In this document: positions 45,701 to 59,965 of the stretch, piece by piece
Numbering within the stretch: the first letter of the stretch is position 1
How the letters are laid out: each line of letters starts with the position of its first letter
NCBI GenBank assembly: GCA_013407085.1
Contig: JACCGJ010010859.1
Coordinates: forward strand, 1-64,000
DNA from: Atriophallophorus winterbourni
Lineage: Eukaryota; Platyhelminthes; Trematoda; Plagiorchiida; Microphallidae
Reading direction: 5' to 3'
DNA: 64,000 nucleotides
The notes under the pieces: model-generated
Databases searched by the model: none
What the model was told of the DNA's origin: nothing
The model's input: the letters and a program-made list of their open reading frames with translations, nothing else
Program-made: the position numbers and the translations under genes

Positions 45701-48700
45701 CGAACATTCATAGCCTCATCTAGCTTAATATCCATCCTTGCCGCTGTAAGAGCAAAGGGCGCGTCGCTTTTCGGAAACGTTCTAAAATAGTTTTGAAAGA
45801 TATATTGAGACATTTTAATGAATTTTTAGAGAATGTTATACAAGTGACGTCCCCAGAACCACTTGGCTTTTGTTCGAGTAGGCGTCTCTAGCCTTTGCAC
45901 AACCAAGTGCAGCCTACCATGCAGCAGGGAGTTGACAGATAAAAAGCGCTATGCGCTTGTTTTCCGTTTACGGGAATTTGCTCCAGATTTTTCTTTGCAA
46001 TTTGGTAACAAACAAGGCAGCGTGGTTCCGGAATCAAGGTTTCCTTCCCCTAGATGGAATGTCAGTAGCTGATTATCTCAGTCTACATGGAAAATTTTTT
46101 AAGGCACCAGTAACCCGCTTTTTCCATTCTCCTGTCAGTAATAGCAGTTTCACCGGGCTCGTTGAAGCTACTCGTGTAGGCAGGAGTTGGACTTGGTTGA
46201 GAAGGGTTATTTGAGACGCACACCAGATGGGAGCATTTTATACATGTTTGGGGCTCATTCTTTCTTACACATCCGGCTGTGACAACCTTCGAACCTCTGA
46301 CCGCAGTTTACAATATATGCGGAAAATGGGTACATTAACGAAGTTTACAGAATGTTGACATTGCCAATTCATTCTCACAAATAAATTAAACTATTCTGAA
46401 GAAAACATCCACTGTATGAGATCCGGGGAGTATTTTGAGAACACATTCGTTCATGTTACTTATTGTTAAGGAATTCCATCTGATTCAGCATTGGCAAATG
46501 CACTCGCGAGTCAGCAATTCCATACGGATCACTCAACGTCTATCACTAAATGCCACATTGAAATAGATCAATATTCATATACATGGATTCCGGTCACAAT
46601 GCCGCTTCTTGTTAGAATCACTTATTCGTAAACCGGGGATCGTGAATCTATTTAAGTTCTTTTCTTGTTCCTAAATCAGCTTAATTATTTTCGGATTAAA
46701 AGCTCTAAGTTTACTCTACAATACAATATGTATTAGCAAAACTTCGGAGCATATGAGAAGAGATTTGCTGTCATTATTTTGATGTCGGATCTCCTCATAA
46801 AATGATAATTGGCCTTGGGTTAAGAAAGCAAATGATTGATGAGAACTGGTGCCGATCAATATTTTATTTACTTTGTCTAGAGATAAATAATATTAGAACA
46901 AATATCTTCTGACTCAAATTTATTTGATTAAAAAAGACGGATAAATCGGAATGAGAGCACTTTGTAGTTTAGTGATGAATATTATCGCATTAATTACATT
47001 ATACTTTGTTTTCTGTTTATTTGTTCTTCCGTTAGGTATACGAGAATAACACTTACATAATTTCCGATGAAATTAGCTCTCGATTACGATATGCATTTTT
47101 CCTTCATTAGAACTGCACTTATAGAACATTTATTCTTGTCTGCTCTCTTTGGTTGATCATAAATTAATTGACTTGGAATTGTATGGCTTCAAGTACGGCA
47201 TTTAGGAATGTCAAATTGCAGCACATTATATTAATATATATTATATTGTATTATAATATATTATATTATATTATATTATGGTAGTTTTGATTTAATTTGA
47301 TAACATTATATTATTTTACATTATGTTATATTTTTATTTCGTACGTTATATTTACTACACGGTGAAATTGGAACAGCATTTTAACCCCTCAGTGTATAAA
47401 TGAATGTGTAGTATTCGTTGTTATGCAAAGGTAAGGAATTAGATTTATTGAACTAAAGTGTAATGACAAACGGATGTAAAACGCAGTTCATTAAATTAAA
47501 TGGTGGGTTCACAACCTGTGAAAAATGCGGAAAAATCGAAAAATAAAATCGTTTGATACTTTTGATAAATTTACAATCAAACCAACATTAGTGTTCCTGA
47601 TGTTTAAAAGAATACGACAGAAATTTACTAACGACTGCCTAATGAAATATACAAATGGCTATGCCTCACACTTCACGCGGGAACGCAGGCAAGGATGAAT
47701 TTTATTCACGAATATTTTTTATCATCGCCGTGAATTTGCATAACAACACTGAAAAACTACAAGCCCGAATAATTTAAAGTAGTTTTACCAGTAAATCATA
47801 CTGTATAGGCAGTGAATGACATTTCTACAGCTTAGTGATGTGATTAGAACACATTTCCTTTTGCGTGGAAAATATCACCTAAATAAACTGAAATGTGAAG
47901 TATTACAAAGCAACTAGGAAAGACATTTTGCTATTATTTCGAGTGTAATTTTGAGTTCATTTGAGAGGTCTTTAGCAGAACCTTAAAAGAAAGTAGCCAT
48001 TAACATCAAAAAATGTACTGCTATTAGATATGATACAACGAATCCCCTCGGCTGTTATAGAAACAGCATTTACACAGCTGGAAAAATCTATATATCAACC
48101 AGAAAGATTTATAGAAGTATTTAAGAATTACCCCTTATTGTTTATGTTTTATAGCAGAAAACATATGAATTAGATTCTGATTTTAGCGGCGAACATTTCA
48201 AATTCAAATTCGTCCATCTGAACTAACCTGATTTTTCTTCATCAATCTTGCAGTCACAGATACACTGACGTACTATTTCTAAACGGATATACTGCAAGCT
48301 CGGCAATATAATATCAGTATCGACAGAAATTTATTTTTAAATCAATATTCTGAATTACTTCAACTATAAAAACAGGAAGAATTTGTTTTTCATATTGTTA
48401 TGTGCTTATATTATCTATAAAACATTATAATCACGGGTTTTGTAGTATAGAAAAACCGGTAAAATCATTCAGAAACCTGAGGCAAACGCAATATTTGCAA
48501 AATCCGCCGCAGAATACTTGTAGTTTTAAACGAAAGATTTCTAGTTGGTAATTAGAATATCTTTGAATGCAATGCCTTTATCAATGTACGATTTCATTAA
48601 ATGAAAATAACAAACCTCGTAGATTGGGGTTCAAGCTAAAAATTATTTTAAGCGATTTGCATTATCGAGATATTATTTAAAATTGACTATCTAGTTTGAT

Positions 48701-49423
48701 ACAATTCTGAAAATTATCTATCTACAATGCTTCTCTGTTCATTTATCACTAGGCTTCTATTTGTTGATTGCGAAATATTTCATGGGTGAAATGCAAACAA
48801 TGGGGGCAATATTCGGCACACATTCTTGGAATACGAAAGATTAATATCAAAAATTAGCTAATGCTCGTCACTAAAACTCACGCAAATATACAATACAAAC
48901 ACCTTATGGAGTAATACTTAATTTTGAATGTGAGAAATACTAATTAACGGCTGGTTTCAGTTACGATGACGGAATTAACGGTAAATGATCGCATTGTTTG
49001 AAAAATTCGTTTGAACTTTGGCTCAAAGTTAATTGTTCTTCCACTATACACTTTTATTGTTTAAACGGAAATTAGAGCTACACAAGCTAAATTCCTTACG
49101 TGTGCTGTTCGCGTTATTTTCATATTCATCTGAAAAATTGAGGATGATAATTATTTTGGTAAAACATAATTTCAAATTAAATTAAATTTCTCTATGATAA
49201 CTTTTGTTTCATTCGAAACAATTCACATTGGCACGTAAAGTGTCTATGCAGTGACAGCGGAGTATCTTTGTGGTAAAATAACCCGCATTTGACAGTGCCG
49301 TGTGGGACTAACAAAAGATCTAGGAAATTAAGTATCACGGCTCAAGCAGCTGTACTTGAATATGTTACTATGCGGAACACGCAATTTAAAAATCCGATAT
49401 CACTGAGCCATTTTGTGTTAAAC
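45701..49423. other. Spacer with AT-rich simple repeats
   Basis: The first 500 bp are GC-richer and could be the 5' portion of the RTE-like element. A TATTA-type simple repeat lies at about 47228-47345. Nothing else was recognised. Confidence 0.4.
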
Positions 49424-49734
49424 ATATTGTGCGCCTGATGAGTGCAAACAGCACGAAACCGGTCGTGGGGTGTGAATGACGGAAAAGCATGCAAATGAAT
49501 ATTTTGTTTCATGGTTATGGGTTTAACCCCATTTAACATGTGTTTGGACAAATGCTTTGAACAGGTTGGTCGTACCAGCCTTATCCAACAGTGGCATACA
49601 AGCGCTCCATGTTTACCATTCTTCCCCTGTTTCAAGCGCATGCGGATCCCGATCTTACTGTCCCTACCTGATGAGGCAAAACCGGTCGTGGGGTGTGAAT
49701 GACGGAAAAGCATGCAAATGAATATATTGTGCGC
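49424..49734 (+). mobile_element. Hammerhead-ribozyme retroelement starting at the ribozyme core, with 12-bp TSD
   Basis: ATATTGTGCGCC occurs at 49424-49435 and 49723-49734. The insertion between begins within the ribozyme core (CTGATGA from 49435) and runs one full unit to a second core (49668-49674), ending in GCAAATGAAT. The first core has perfect stem II GTGC and GCAC around AAACA, GAAA (49455-49458), ACCGGT and the cleavage C at 49464, but has lost its 5' stem I strand. The second keeps a perfect 6-bp stem I (CCCTAC at 49662-49667 with GTGGGG) but has lost stem II by a small deletion. Neither copy is complete. Together they show the full consensus. Confidence 0.8.
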
Positions 49735-52700
49735 CGTTTATCAACATGAAGCTCTATTAAACCAGTCTAGAGTTTTGTTGTGAAAACATTAGGAAAACTC
49801 CCAACAGCTTAATACTATACGCTTGCAAGCAGGTGATGACTGATAAACTGTGACTAAAAATGAGTCCCTCACAATTGCTGATATTTATAATTCATTGGTA
49901 CTCGACAATGTAATCGGATTTGTGTTAGAAATCTGTGCGCCGTTTATTGATGAAGCGATTATCCTGAACTTTAACCGTGATATCGATTTCTACTGTTATT
50001 TTAAAATATATTGGAGTGCACGGCAATGGGTTAATTGTGAGAGGAATCTTTCATCCAGAATGACAATCAACCTCTATAGCAAAAGCAACGCTATTCTACT
50101 GATGTCAATGCCTTTTTAATTCAGAGTTTAACATGATCTCGGCAATAGTTGTACAGCAGTCAAAGTATGATTTCTTATCTTGTTCTTTCATTCTTTGTTT
50201 GGTTCTTTCAAATGTACCATACTCGGAGATCTACTTACCATACAACTCGGATAGTTCAGTAAGAGAGTGCGATATGTTGACAGCATTTGTTTAGGTTCTT
50301 ATTTGTGTCAAACAGTGAAGGATCTCCATCAACTTGCATTACTCACTCTCTATAAAATTTGAATGAATTTCAATGAAGCTTGTGCAAGATTCTTCCATTT
50401 TATTTTCGCTTTTGACGCGCTGCTCATCTTTAGACACATTTCATTTTATTTCTGAACTATGTGATTATGCTTTCATAGAATCTGCAGTAATGAAACAGCT
50501 CTTTAAATACGCCATCGGTTGCATCAAGTGTAATTGAGAAATGGTCAAATTACTATTACGCATGAGGCAATAGACCTGACGCTTTTCGTAGTAGTCATCA
50601 GAGATCAAAATGTAAATATATGGACCTCCATAAATTCGTATTAGTGAGGTATCTAAGCCTGTGTTACAATCATCATATTTATTAATAAGTCACTAATGTA
50701 GGTAGCTTCTTATATTACGCGTTTCGACATCGTACTCTCGGAGTTAGACATGAAATTATTCCTCACATTACCCTGTTTTGTATTCCAGTTCATCATTAAT
50801 AATGCTCTCGCAAATATTTCCATGTGATGGTCATGAAATAAATTGTTAAAATTGAGCTTCACGTGAAAATATCTATTCCCAAATTTTCTTAGACAATTTT
50901 GAAACATATTTGCCCTATTCTCACTTATACCTCACCTCCCCTCAGCAGCTAACTATTTAAATCTTATTCTTTATTTTTTACAGGAAGAAAACTATATAAT
51001 GCCATCCCGAATTTCATCATTTCAGATATCGATTATCATATTTACTTCGAGGTATTCTTGTAAAGCTTTTGTTTCCATTAAGCAATAAAGCAAAGATGTA
51101 TCTCAATGCTAATTTTTTGTGTTATATTTTGTTGTCAATTTTAATGATTATGAAGGGTTTTAGTAATTGGAAAATTATGCATAGCTCAAACTTTTAATAT
51201 TTGTAAATCAGTGGTTTGCAATTTTTTCACGATAACTAAATGTATCTTTGACCTAAAAGCGAACTGTAAACAATTTTGATTACGAGTGCTAAAGAAAACT
51301 TACAGGGAACATCATTTCCGCCTGTAAATGAAATTTTAGTTATTATGAACATAGAACCATGGTTTTTGACTGAAGGTGGTGTGAATGTTTGAATATATAG
51401 CATTGTAATACCGGAAAATTTTCAAACTATGGGTAGTCGCTTACCAAAGGCATGACTTTCATTTTGGATAATTTCTAAAGGGTCGGTAAAGTAAATGATT
51501 CGAGATAAATAATTTTATTTCAAAAAATTGATTCATAATGGTTAATTACATTTTAATTGATAAAGTGTGGATATCTGAGCATGAATACATGTTCTTAAGC
51601 ACTTCTACAGAAATGTGAATAAATTGTTGTGATAAAATTTCTCGAATATGAATCGCGAAGTCATGAGTCAGTATAAACGTATGGATTACTATGTTGATAG
51701 TAAAATGATATGTTGACGTTCACATTTATGCAGATTTGTATTCTTGATAGTTATGAACTCAATAATTAAGACAAAGGGGAGAGGTTTTCATGCTTCTTAT
51801 TTTACAAAACCTTAACACAGAGGTCCTCTTCGGGCAAATGTTACTTAGTGGCGATAAATGAAAACGCTTTCGAATTAAACAAAACAAATATGACGATTCA
51901 GCATTTTCCGGATTTGTATTGAAAACAATTTTGAAATCAATGATTCTTTGTACGTTTATTCGCGAATTTTGCATTTATTGAATATTTGTGAATGCGAACG
52001 TTGTGATCTTCGTATTCTCATGATCTAGAACACCATCGTCATTACAGTTAAGATTCGTTATGTACGTAATCTTTAAAAGATTGACCTTTGACGTATTTGG
52101 ATGAAGTGCCAACTGGAAAATTCATTCAATGTTTTTCTAAGGACTAGTGATATCTCAACCTGAGAGGTGTATCACGGCACTCAGTTTTTTATAAATCAAA
52201 TGAAATTTTTCTCCCATTGGAAAATCCTAAATGTAATCTTGATTCAATTCACTCATGGATAAAATGGAAGAAGGTTCTTCCGGGTGTGCCAGAATACTCA
52301 ATAAACCCTTATATCTAACACTTACTATGGGATTGTTTAAATATATGTTTATTGTTGATTGTCATTCACCATGTATTACAACGGCAAGTTTAGCCTACAT
52401 AAAGTGATGTTGTGTACTATGTACACTTCTACCTAGCTTTTGATATGAAGGTTGAAAACACCACCACATTTTTCATTGAAAATATGCTATTAAAATTAGT
52501 ATTTATATCCCTAGTTATAAAATAATTTATGAACACGCGGTGAGCAACACATATGTGCTCCGAATTAAATCGAATATATAAATTTACATATAAATATATA
52601 AATAACCTGGCTCATAGAATAATATCTGATATTGTCAAATAAGAAAAATCAAAATGAAGAGGTTCATAGGAAAAATAATAGAAATTTCAGCTCTAGTATG

Positions 52701-53397
52701 ATTTCTATTAATAAAAATGAAAAATAAAAATTATTATTATTATTATCATTCATGAATATTTTATTCTCACCGTAAACATCAACACATCTTGTCTCAGTGT
52801 CTGTGTGTTAGAAATTTGAAACGGGCATGATCTATAAATATCTTATTTTATTAATAGAATGATTAAAATCTATTTTCATTAATTACAATAAATCATATTG
52901 TATATATTGTTTGTTATCGCAACATTACAAAATATATCCACGATTATTTTTTATTTTTTGCATTCTATATGCTACATAAATTTGTCCAAATTAACTATTT
53001 TTTTCACTTTTGACATATGTTAAGCGTTTTGTTTTTCTTCATTGTAAAAAATTATAAACAAAACATTAATTCAATATTTGCTACATAAAGCAAACAAAGT
53101 CTCTAATGTTTTCTAATTAACAAAATATTTCAAATTATCAGAAACCTTAACTTACATGTAGAGATTGAACTGATTTTGTGAGCCAATTACCCATATCATC
53201 GGGTGACTTAAAAGCAATAAATAAAATGTACTTATGAGAATAAATAAATTTGATTCCCACTTCGAAAAGTTGTTTAATTTGAGGAAAATTAACATTTTCA
53301 TGAGAATTCTGGAAAGTTATTGGATATACGCCTCAAGCGCTTGGTCTGGAATAACTTTGTGATTCTGATTTGGAAAGGGGGGCTATTCGTAAAAACC
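49735..53397. other. AT-rich spacer, one 89-codon frame
   Basis: A plus frame at 49850-50119 (89 codons from a CTG, no ATG start) has no recognised domain and may be chance. Nothing else was recognised in this interval. Confidence 0.35.
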
Positions 53398-53515
53398 ATA
53401 TACAACAGTGGCATACATGTATAACAATGATTAAAACTATACGATTCTTATGAGGCTCACTAAAACTGATCTTGCTATCTCCACCTGATGATTGCAGAAA
53501 TTCAAAATTTTACCG
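53398..53515 (+). repeat. Decayed hammerhead-family copy
   Basis: Shares CAACAGTGGCATACA and the CTCCACCTGATGATTGCAG block with the other copies, but no GAAA box or stem II remains. Confidence 0.45.
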
Positions 53516-56500
53516 AGATTAATATAATCGTTATGATAGTTGAGATTGATAGTAGATATCGAATATCATAGCCAAATATAGATCCTTTCTAAGCTATCTA
53601 TAGAAATTCAAGACACTCAAATTCTACATTAAGTAGTGATATTCAATAAATCTCGCAAACGACTCTGAAAATGTCGAACGTGGTCAGACTGTAGTGTCCT
53701 TTCAATAGTATTGGCTTGATGTAACCTAAAAGTTCTCGACATCCAATCAGAATAAAGAAAATGTGATTTCTTTTTGATGCTACCAACAAATATAATTATT
53801 GCAACGACAGAGGTTTGAATCTGCATTATTCGGAACCTAGAACTCGAAACCCGAGAATTTGGGGTAGAAAAAAAGTCCCATTCAAGCACAATAAGAAGAT
53901 AAATGAAGTACAGACATGTAAATTATAGGTAGAGCCATTTAATGAATGTGGTTTTATATAATCATCAAGTTTTCAGGTGAAAACTGGTACTAATTCCAAT
54001 CTTACTATTACTGAGGTAATGAGTTATAAGGGAAAGATTTCAACTGATATAGAATTAAGGCGGTTCTTTAATGGTGAATGTAGAATACCAATGTACGTTT
54101 ACATGCTTGGATACACTCTTGGGAGTTAAATGAAGGAATGAGTGTGTGATATTCGACGTGAAGAAATTTAGGGGTCAAAATAACGATTTACGGTTAGCGG
54201 TGCTGTGAGAGATATGGTGGTTTCAACTTGGATATTCAATCATTGTATAATAAATTCCTGTAACATGCAGAAATCTTTTGGTGGCAATCAAAATCCTATT
54301 TAAGGAACAGTTGAATGAATAAATATTACATAAAAGGGCACAAATATCTATTGAGTCTTCTGTGTATGATTGAACGCTCAGTATACTATTCGGTTAAATA
54401 AATATACTGCATTATTGAAAATAAACAGTGTGGCAAATAAAATCTTTTTCGAGCATACAAAACCTTTAGACACCGATATGTTTTCCGTAGTTGTCCATCT
54501 GAGATCTTGGGTTCAAAACTGATATGTATGGTTTGATGGACTTCATAGCTAAAACATTCTAAATTTTTCCGAGTTGAATTCACATTAATTTTTGTGGGAC
54601 TAACTGATTAAGATGCACGTATCCTGTGGTGATGCGGTAAACATATCGAACAATAGAAAACGGTTGGTATCGCAATTTCTTTAGTAAACGATTTCTACAT
54701 GCAGTTGATATCCTCCATTGTATCAATCAGATACGTTGAAATGCAGGGTGATGTGATCTAGTAGCCATAATGAACTCCAATCAGGAAAACATTTTCGCAC
54801 ATGCTGTCTATGCAAAATTATAACCATCTCAGAGTGAGATAGTCATTCATTCACTTCTGATTCACCCGTAAATTTAAACTATTTATGTTCTAAATGTCAT
54901 TAGTGATTCCACCAAAATCTTGAAATCGAAATATATCATCACTCTAATCAAATGCCGTTGTACGATCATCCAAAGTACTAAGAAATTTCGAAAGATATGA
55001 ACGATTTTCCATAAAACCTGTGCTGCGCTGATTTCAAATGATACAACATTCCAAAGTTTTTCGTATGCTCAATGTCACAATGGTTACCACGACATTAGCC
55101 ACAATTGGAGATGTGTGTATATGCGTCTATACTTTGCGGTATTTCAACAGTTAACTATATTGAAAACGTACGTAATCAACCAGGCTTTATGTTTTGGTGG
55201 TATCTTTGAAACCCTTTAGGTTGAAATTAAGATGGCGCATGAGAAATCATTTAAATATATGGGACACCTATGGAATGTAAAGAGAGTAATGCTCTATACA
55301 ACATTCGTTTGATTCTAGTGATTCTATCCCCATCCGGGTTCAGCGATAATCACTTAAATTCATAAATCAATATATCTTCATTCCTAGCACAACTATTAGG
55401 ATTTAGAACAGCTGACGTGAAGTATTCTAACGCATCAGCAGAATGAGATTATGCAATGCTTTAAAAGTGAGTCATTTACTGGTAGTAGAAAGTCTAATTT
55501 ATTCGTTGAAAATTAAAAACCATTTTACATTTTATGATTGGATGATAATAATAAGCTATGTGCTAGGGTATGAGCGCATTGATTCGATCAAAAAATAAAA
55601 TATGACAGAAATCAAAATGCGAAAGTTATTTTCACTGTGATTTAGTGAAATGTGACATGAAATTGAGATCCATTCCACCAATAATGCTCACATTTGGTCC
55701 TCGATAATTCGGGTATGCAAACTGTATATAAATGAAAGATTGAAATTTTTTAAAAATATTTTAAGTGTTCATACATTTATCTAAAACGGTTCACAGAGAA
55801 TGAGAAAATTGAATTTTGTTTGAAGTAATAATCATTTGCTACATGAAATATTTCCTCATGTGAAAGGTAAGCCAAGTCCAATAATCTGTGTTATGTAGGT
55901 TCCGAGACTACTACTAATGCGCGGATTGTAATAATCCATTACCGCACGATGTTTGGCATATTTTTCACATGGGGCTATATCTCCTGTTGCAAATGAGTGT
56001 TTATTCTTGAGAAAATGTCTCAAAATTCTACAGGTATTGCAAAACGTCACTACTGCTTGTGAATGCTAGGTCATGCATACGATTACCTAATTAGTGGCAA
56101 CAACCAAGAGGCCAGTCGTGTGTTTCCGTTTTGCTTTCCGAACTTTAAATAATATTCCGAATCGGATTCTGATTTTAAATTTAAGTCAATCATCTTGCTG
56201 TCATTAAAGTATAGCCGACATTCCAAACGTAGATTGTGGTACTATGTATATTCTTCACATGAAGCTAAATTTTAAGACGCAAATGAGGATTTGTCCCCGA
56301 ATTCGAAACTACCAGCAATTAGAAATAAAATATATAGGGCGAGAAAAAATTTGAAAAGCATAGAAAAATCGAAAACGGAAAATACGAACAGTTCTTATAA
56401 CATAATTATACCCAACACATAAACATAATTCAAACTTGTGTGTGTAAATTGATTTGGTATAATCAAACTTATTATAACATAAATTGCGTTGTTCCAATAA

Positions 56501-58755
56501 ACAACTTCAAATCTACTGAATTTCCTCAGCTGACAATGTTTGTAAATACTGATAATAATACTAATTAAAAGCATATGAATAGAGCATATTCAAATTATAT
56601 GAATCAATGGTGGATTTTTAATTCAACATGTATGTATGAGAACCCGGCTTTTCAAAAGTGATGAATAATGTTCAACCGAGTGGATAACAATGTTTAAGAA
56701 TATAAATAACATACTTGTAAATAAATGTTGACTGAAACGGTCAAAAGCATTACAACATTATTTGGTAAAAATGAAAGGAATATATCGGAATAACTAATAC
56801 CTGGATTTTCGTTGAAAATCGCCAAATGTGCTGTAAATCGTGAAACGAATATTCCGAATGTTATTCACCTCCAAGTGGATTAATCATAATAATATTATTC
56901 AAGAAAAATGATGCAAGATTTCTGAACACTTCGAGAGGTAGATACGGCTGTTGTGAAATCACAATATACTAAAATCGCCCAATAAGAACACAATTGCTGA
57001 TAGAAACATCTGTAAGATACGACAAGCTCAACAAACAACGACTTTTAGAAGAGGGAAGAAATGAATTATTCTCAGTAATCGTTCTACTATCAGTGTTATG
57101 TATATTTGCAAATTTAATATATTTGAGCTTAAAATTTATGATTCATTTTTCTATACATAATAAATTAACCGAAGCTCGAAAATTTTATAATAATTAGTAT
57201 TTAAGAAAATATTTTAGCATCGATTTTCACAGTCGAATAATTATTCCGACATATCTTGTCATACAAATCGGTTAGAAAAACGTTGATTTTAATATCATCT
57301 GAAAGTTAAATTAATGAAAGAAAATAACTGAGTTACATAAGACGAATTTCTGATTCCCCAAGTATTAATTATGATTTCTTATGAGAAAAACTGTATTATT
57401 TTTACCAATTGCGATATGACATATGAGTTTTTCTATAATTTCGCAAGTGTTCAGTTTATTGCAATAGACAGATAAATGCGGATTTAGAGTTGTAAAAATT
57501 CGTGAATGCATTTCTGCATTACAAGAAGAAGCATAGATACAGTACCTCTCTGGTATATATTTATATATATGTCACGCTCACCTTTAAATCCGTCACATGT
57601 AACCGCTAAATTCAAACATGTGGTTTCATGAAAAATTTTACGGATATGAAACACAAATTGTTCATTCATGCATTTACACATTAAAGCAATATTTCGGAAC
57701 AATTATTAAAACGCGGATAACTTTGGAGTGTAATATAAAGTTGGACAGTATTTGATATACTTTTTTCAATGGCACCTAGCGCATATATAGTAACTGAATT
57801 GTTTTACATGTAATTGAACTGAAAATAGCTTTTGTTAAATCAAGAAAAAAAACAAAAGAGCGGATAAATATTTCAACGGTTTTCCATAATTATTTGTAAA
57901 CTTTCTTTCAAACGAGAAGTCCGTAAACTGATACTGATATGTTGGTACATGGAATTTGTGCATGTATTGTAATATAATACATGAAAAATTGTTTAAATTA
58001 TCAATGCAACTACATATATTGTTAAATAATAATTTTCTTATGAGATTGATGCGAAAATTTAAAATGCTCCGTCTAACATTTATGTAATTTTGACAGTTGT
58101 ATAAATATATTATTTATCGTACAAACTTCATCAAATGCCTAATTAAAGTTTAAACAGGTAATGAACAGGTACAATTTTAACTAAGTGACAGGATAAAAAC
58201 TTTTCTGAATAGTACTTAAAAAGGAGTATATGGCTTAGCGGTCCTCTGATTGCAATTATCTTGGAATTAATAGCATTAGTTATTTTACAAAACAAGTTGA
58301 CGACATTAAAAATATGAATAAATGTTTTTAAATTAAATTGATAGTTTTCTGCAAAATTATTTTCTACTTCCTTATTCTGCTCAGATCATTATTCAATAAA
58401 ACTATTATAACACTCTCCTAATACAACGAATTGTAACAACGGAATATGTCAATGAAGCTTACTCTTATAGGCAACTTGCTGGGGTCGCAATCCTGATAAG
58501 AACATTTTAGCAAAAATTAAAACGTTCATTTTTACTAATTTGCTGCGATGATATTGCATATTTTAAACCGATAAAATGGATCTTGCAATGTCTGTGCGTT
58601 CTTCAATGTAAGCTTGATACACTCAGTAGAGCAAAACATAAAGAATAGGCAGCGCAATGTTTTCCGAACTCTTACGACGAAACTAATTTTTCAGCTGCTT
58701 GAACTCATCAGTTGGAAAAGGCGTGAATATATGAAGAATGACATGAAACATAGTT
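53516..58755. other. AT-rich spacer with one membrane-type open frame
   Basis: A plus-strand frame at 56994-57197 (67 codons, no ATG start, possible acceptor GCTGATAG just inside it) has a polar N-terminus (KLNKQRLLEEGRNE) followed by one strong hydrophobic segment (LFSVIVLLSVLCIFANLIYL) and a basic tail. It could be a terminal exon of a membrane protein or chance. No other features were recognised. Confidence 0.3.
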
Positions 58756-58935
58756 AAACTTGTATGCCACTGTTATATAGGGTTCTTACAAAGAACCAAG
58801 ATGTTCAAATACAGAAGTTTAACTGTTAACTGCTTTTCCACTGTCTCAAGACTCACTGAACCTAATCTTACTGTCTCCACCCGATGACGGCAAACAGGCA
58901 GCAACCGGTAGTGGATTGTAAGGAATGGGGATGCG
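58756..58935 (+). repeat. Decayed hammerhead-family copy
   Basis: Contains the family's GTATGCCACTGTTATA inverted block and a degenerate core at about 58880-58915 (CCGATGA, GGCAAACAGGC, AGCAACCGG). The T of CUGAUGA and the GAAA box are mutated, so it is inferred to be inactive. Confidence 0.6.
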
Positions 58936-59368
58936 AGAACAACAATACATTTACATGGAACAGTGTTTCAAATTCAAATTTGAAAGTTCACTGATTCTTT
59001 ATCATTTCCCAATATTAAACATCGCACTACTGAATTCAATTGATGTGTTGACAATAGCCAGGAATAAGCTGTTGTTATAAAGCATGATGAATGTGAGCTA
59101 CAGAAACAAGTTTGTCAGGTTTGCCAGGTTCTTGCACCGATAAAACCAATGGGTATTGATTAATATTCTTTATTCGGGTTTCAAAGAGATAATCCTAATT
59201 TATGCGTTCAAATTTATGCTGTTAATTGTTTTATACCGTAATTTATTAGTTGTTCAAGCTTTTACCTATTACAGCACACTCATTTGAGAAGTGTCAAGCC
59301 AAACACTGTTCATTTCTCTAATCAATTTTTAATATTATCCCGACATCAAAAAGTATTTAGATGTATGT
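58936..59368. other. AT-rich spacer, nothing recognised
   Basis: No motif, repeat or splice-site cluster was seen. Confidence 0.4.
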
Positions 59369-59965
59369 GTGTGTTGGCCTCATTGAGTCGATCCCGACCA
59401 TGGATGTACATCACAATCGCTTGAATTTTCATGTTCTACATTTTTTTGGATGATAAAATAGTTTGATTCGGGAGGATAAATCTCTCTCGCACCGCTTGCA
59501 ACGGTTTTTATACTTACGATAAAATTTCACTGGAAATCCACCTATAAAAAACCAAGAAAAGTTTTCAGATATACAAAAATAAGGAAACGTTGTCACAACC
59601 ACATTCTACCTAATGTTTCCATTCATCAAATATCATACAGTATGCATTATTATTGTTGTTGTTTTTGGTAGATGCCGGCAATTCATGTACAATACAGTCC
59701 CACAATGGTTTTATATTTTGCAGCTTCTCGAATGAATGAGCAGTCTGATTCAATTGAATCAATCTCTTCAGCACTTCTTAATGTCAGTTGCAAGTAGATC
59801 GCGTCTTCTACAATTAGCAGCCTGAAAGCAGTATCTACGTTTTCAACGCAAACAGTCAACAGAAAGCCTATCAAACTTATTCAGGTTAATGTAAAGATCA
59901 TTCATGTCTCCATTGCAAACATAGTTGTGCCGCAAGTGCGGTTTGCCTGATGGTCGACTTGGAAT
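59369..59965 (-). pseudogene. Decayed copy of the 14.5 kb retroelement C-terminus
   Basis: The 59369-59500 part matches 14510-14640 (CGACCATGGATGTACATCA shared). At about 59870-59960 the minus strand reads RPSGKPHLRHNYVCNGDMN, the counterpart of RPLGRPHLRYEDICKTDMK. The middle has diverged or been replaced. Confidence 0.5.

Noticed and set aside
58690..58715. Minus-strand CTGATGAGTTCAAGCAG, hammerhead-like
   Set aside because: No stem II complement and no GAAA box at the right distance; at best a remnant of the dispersed family.
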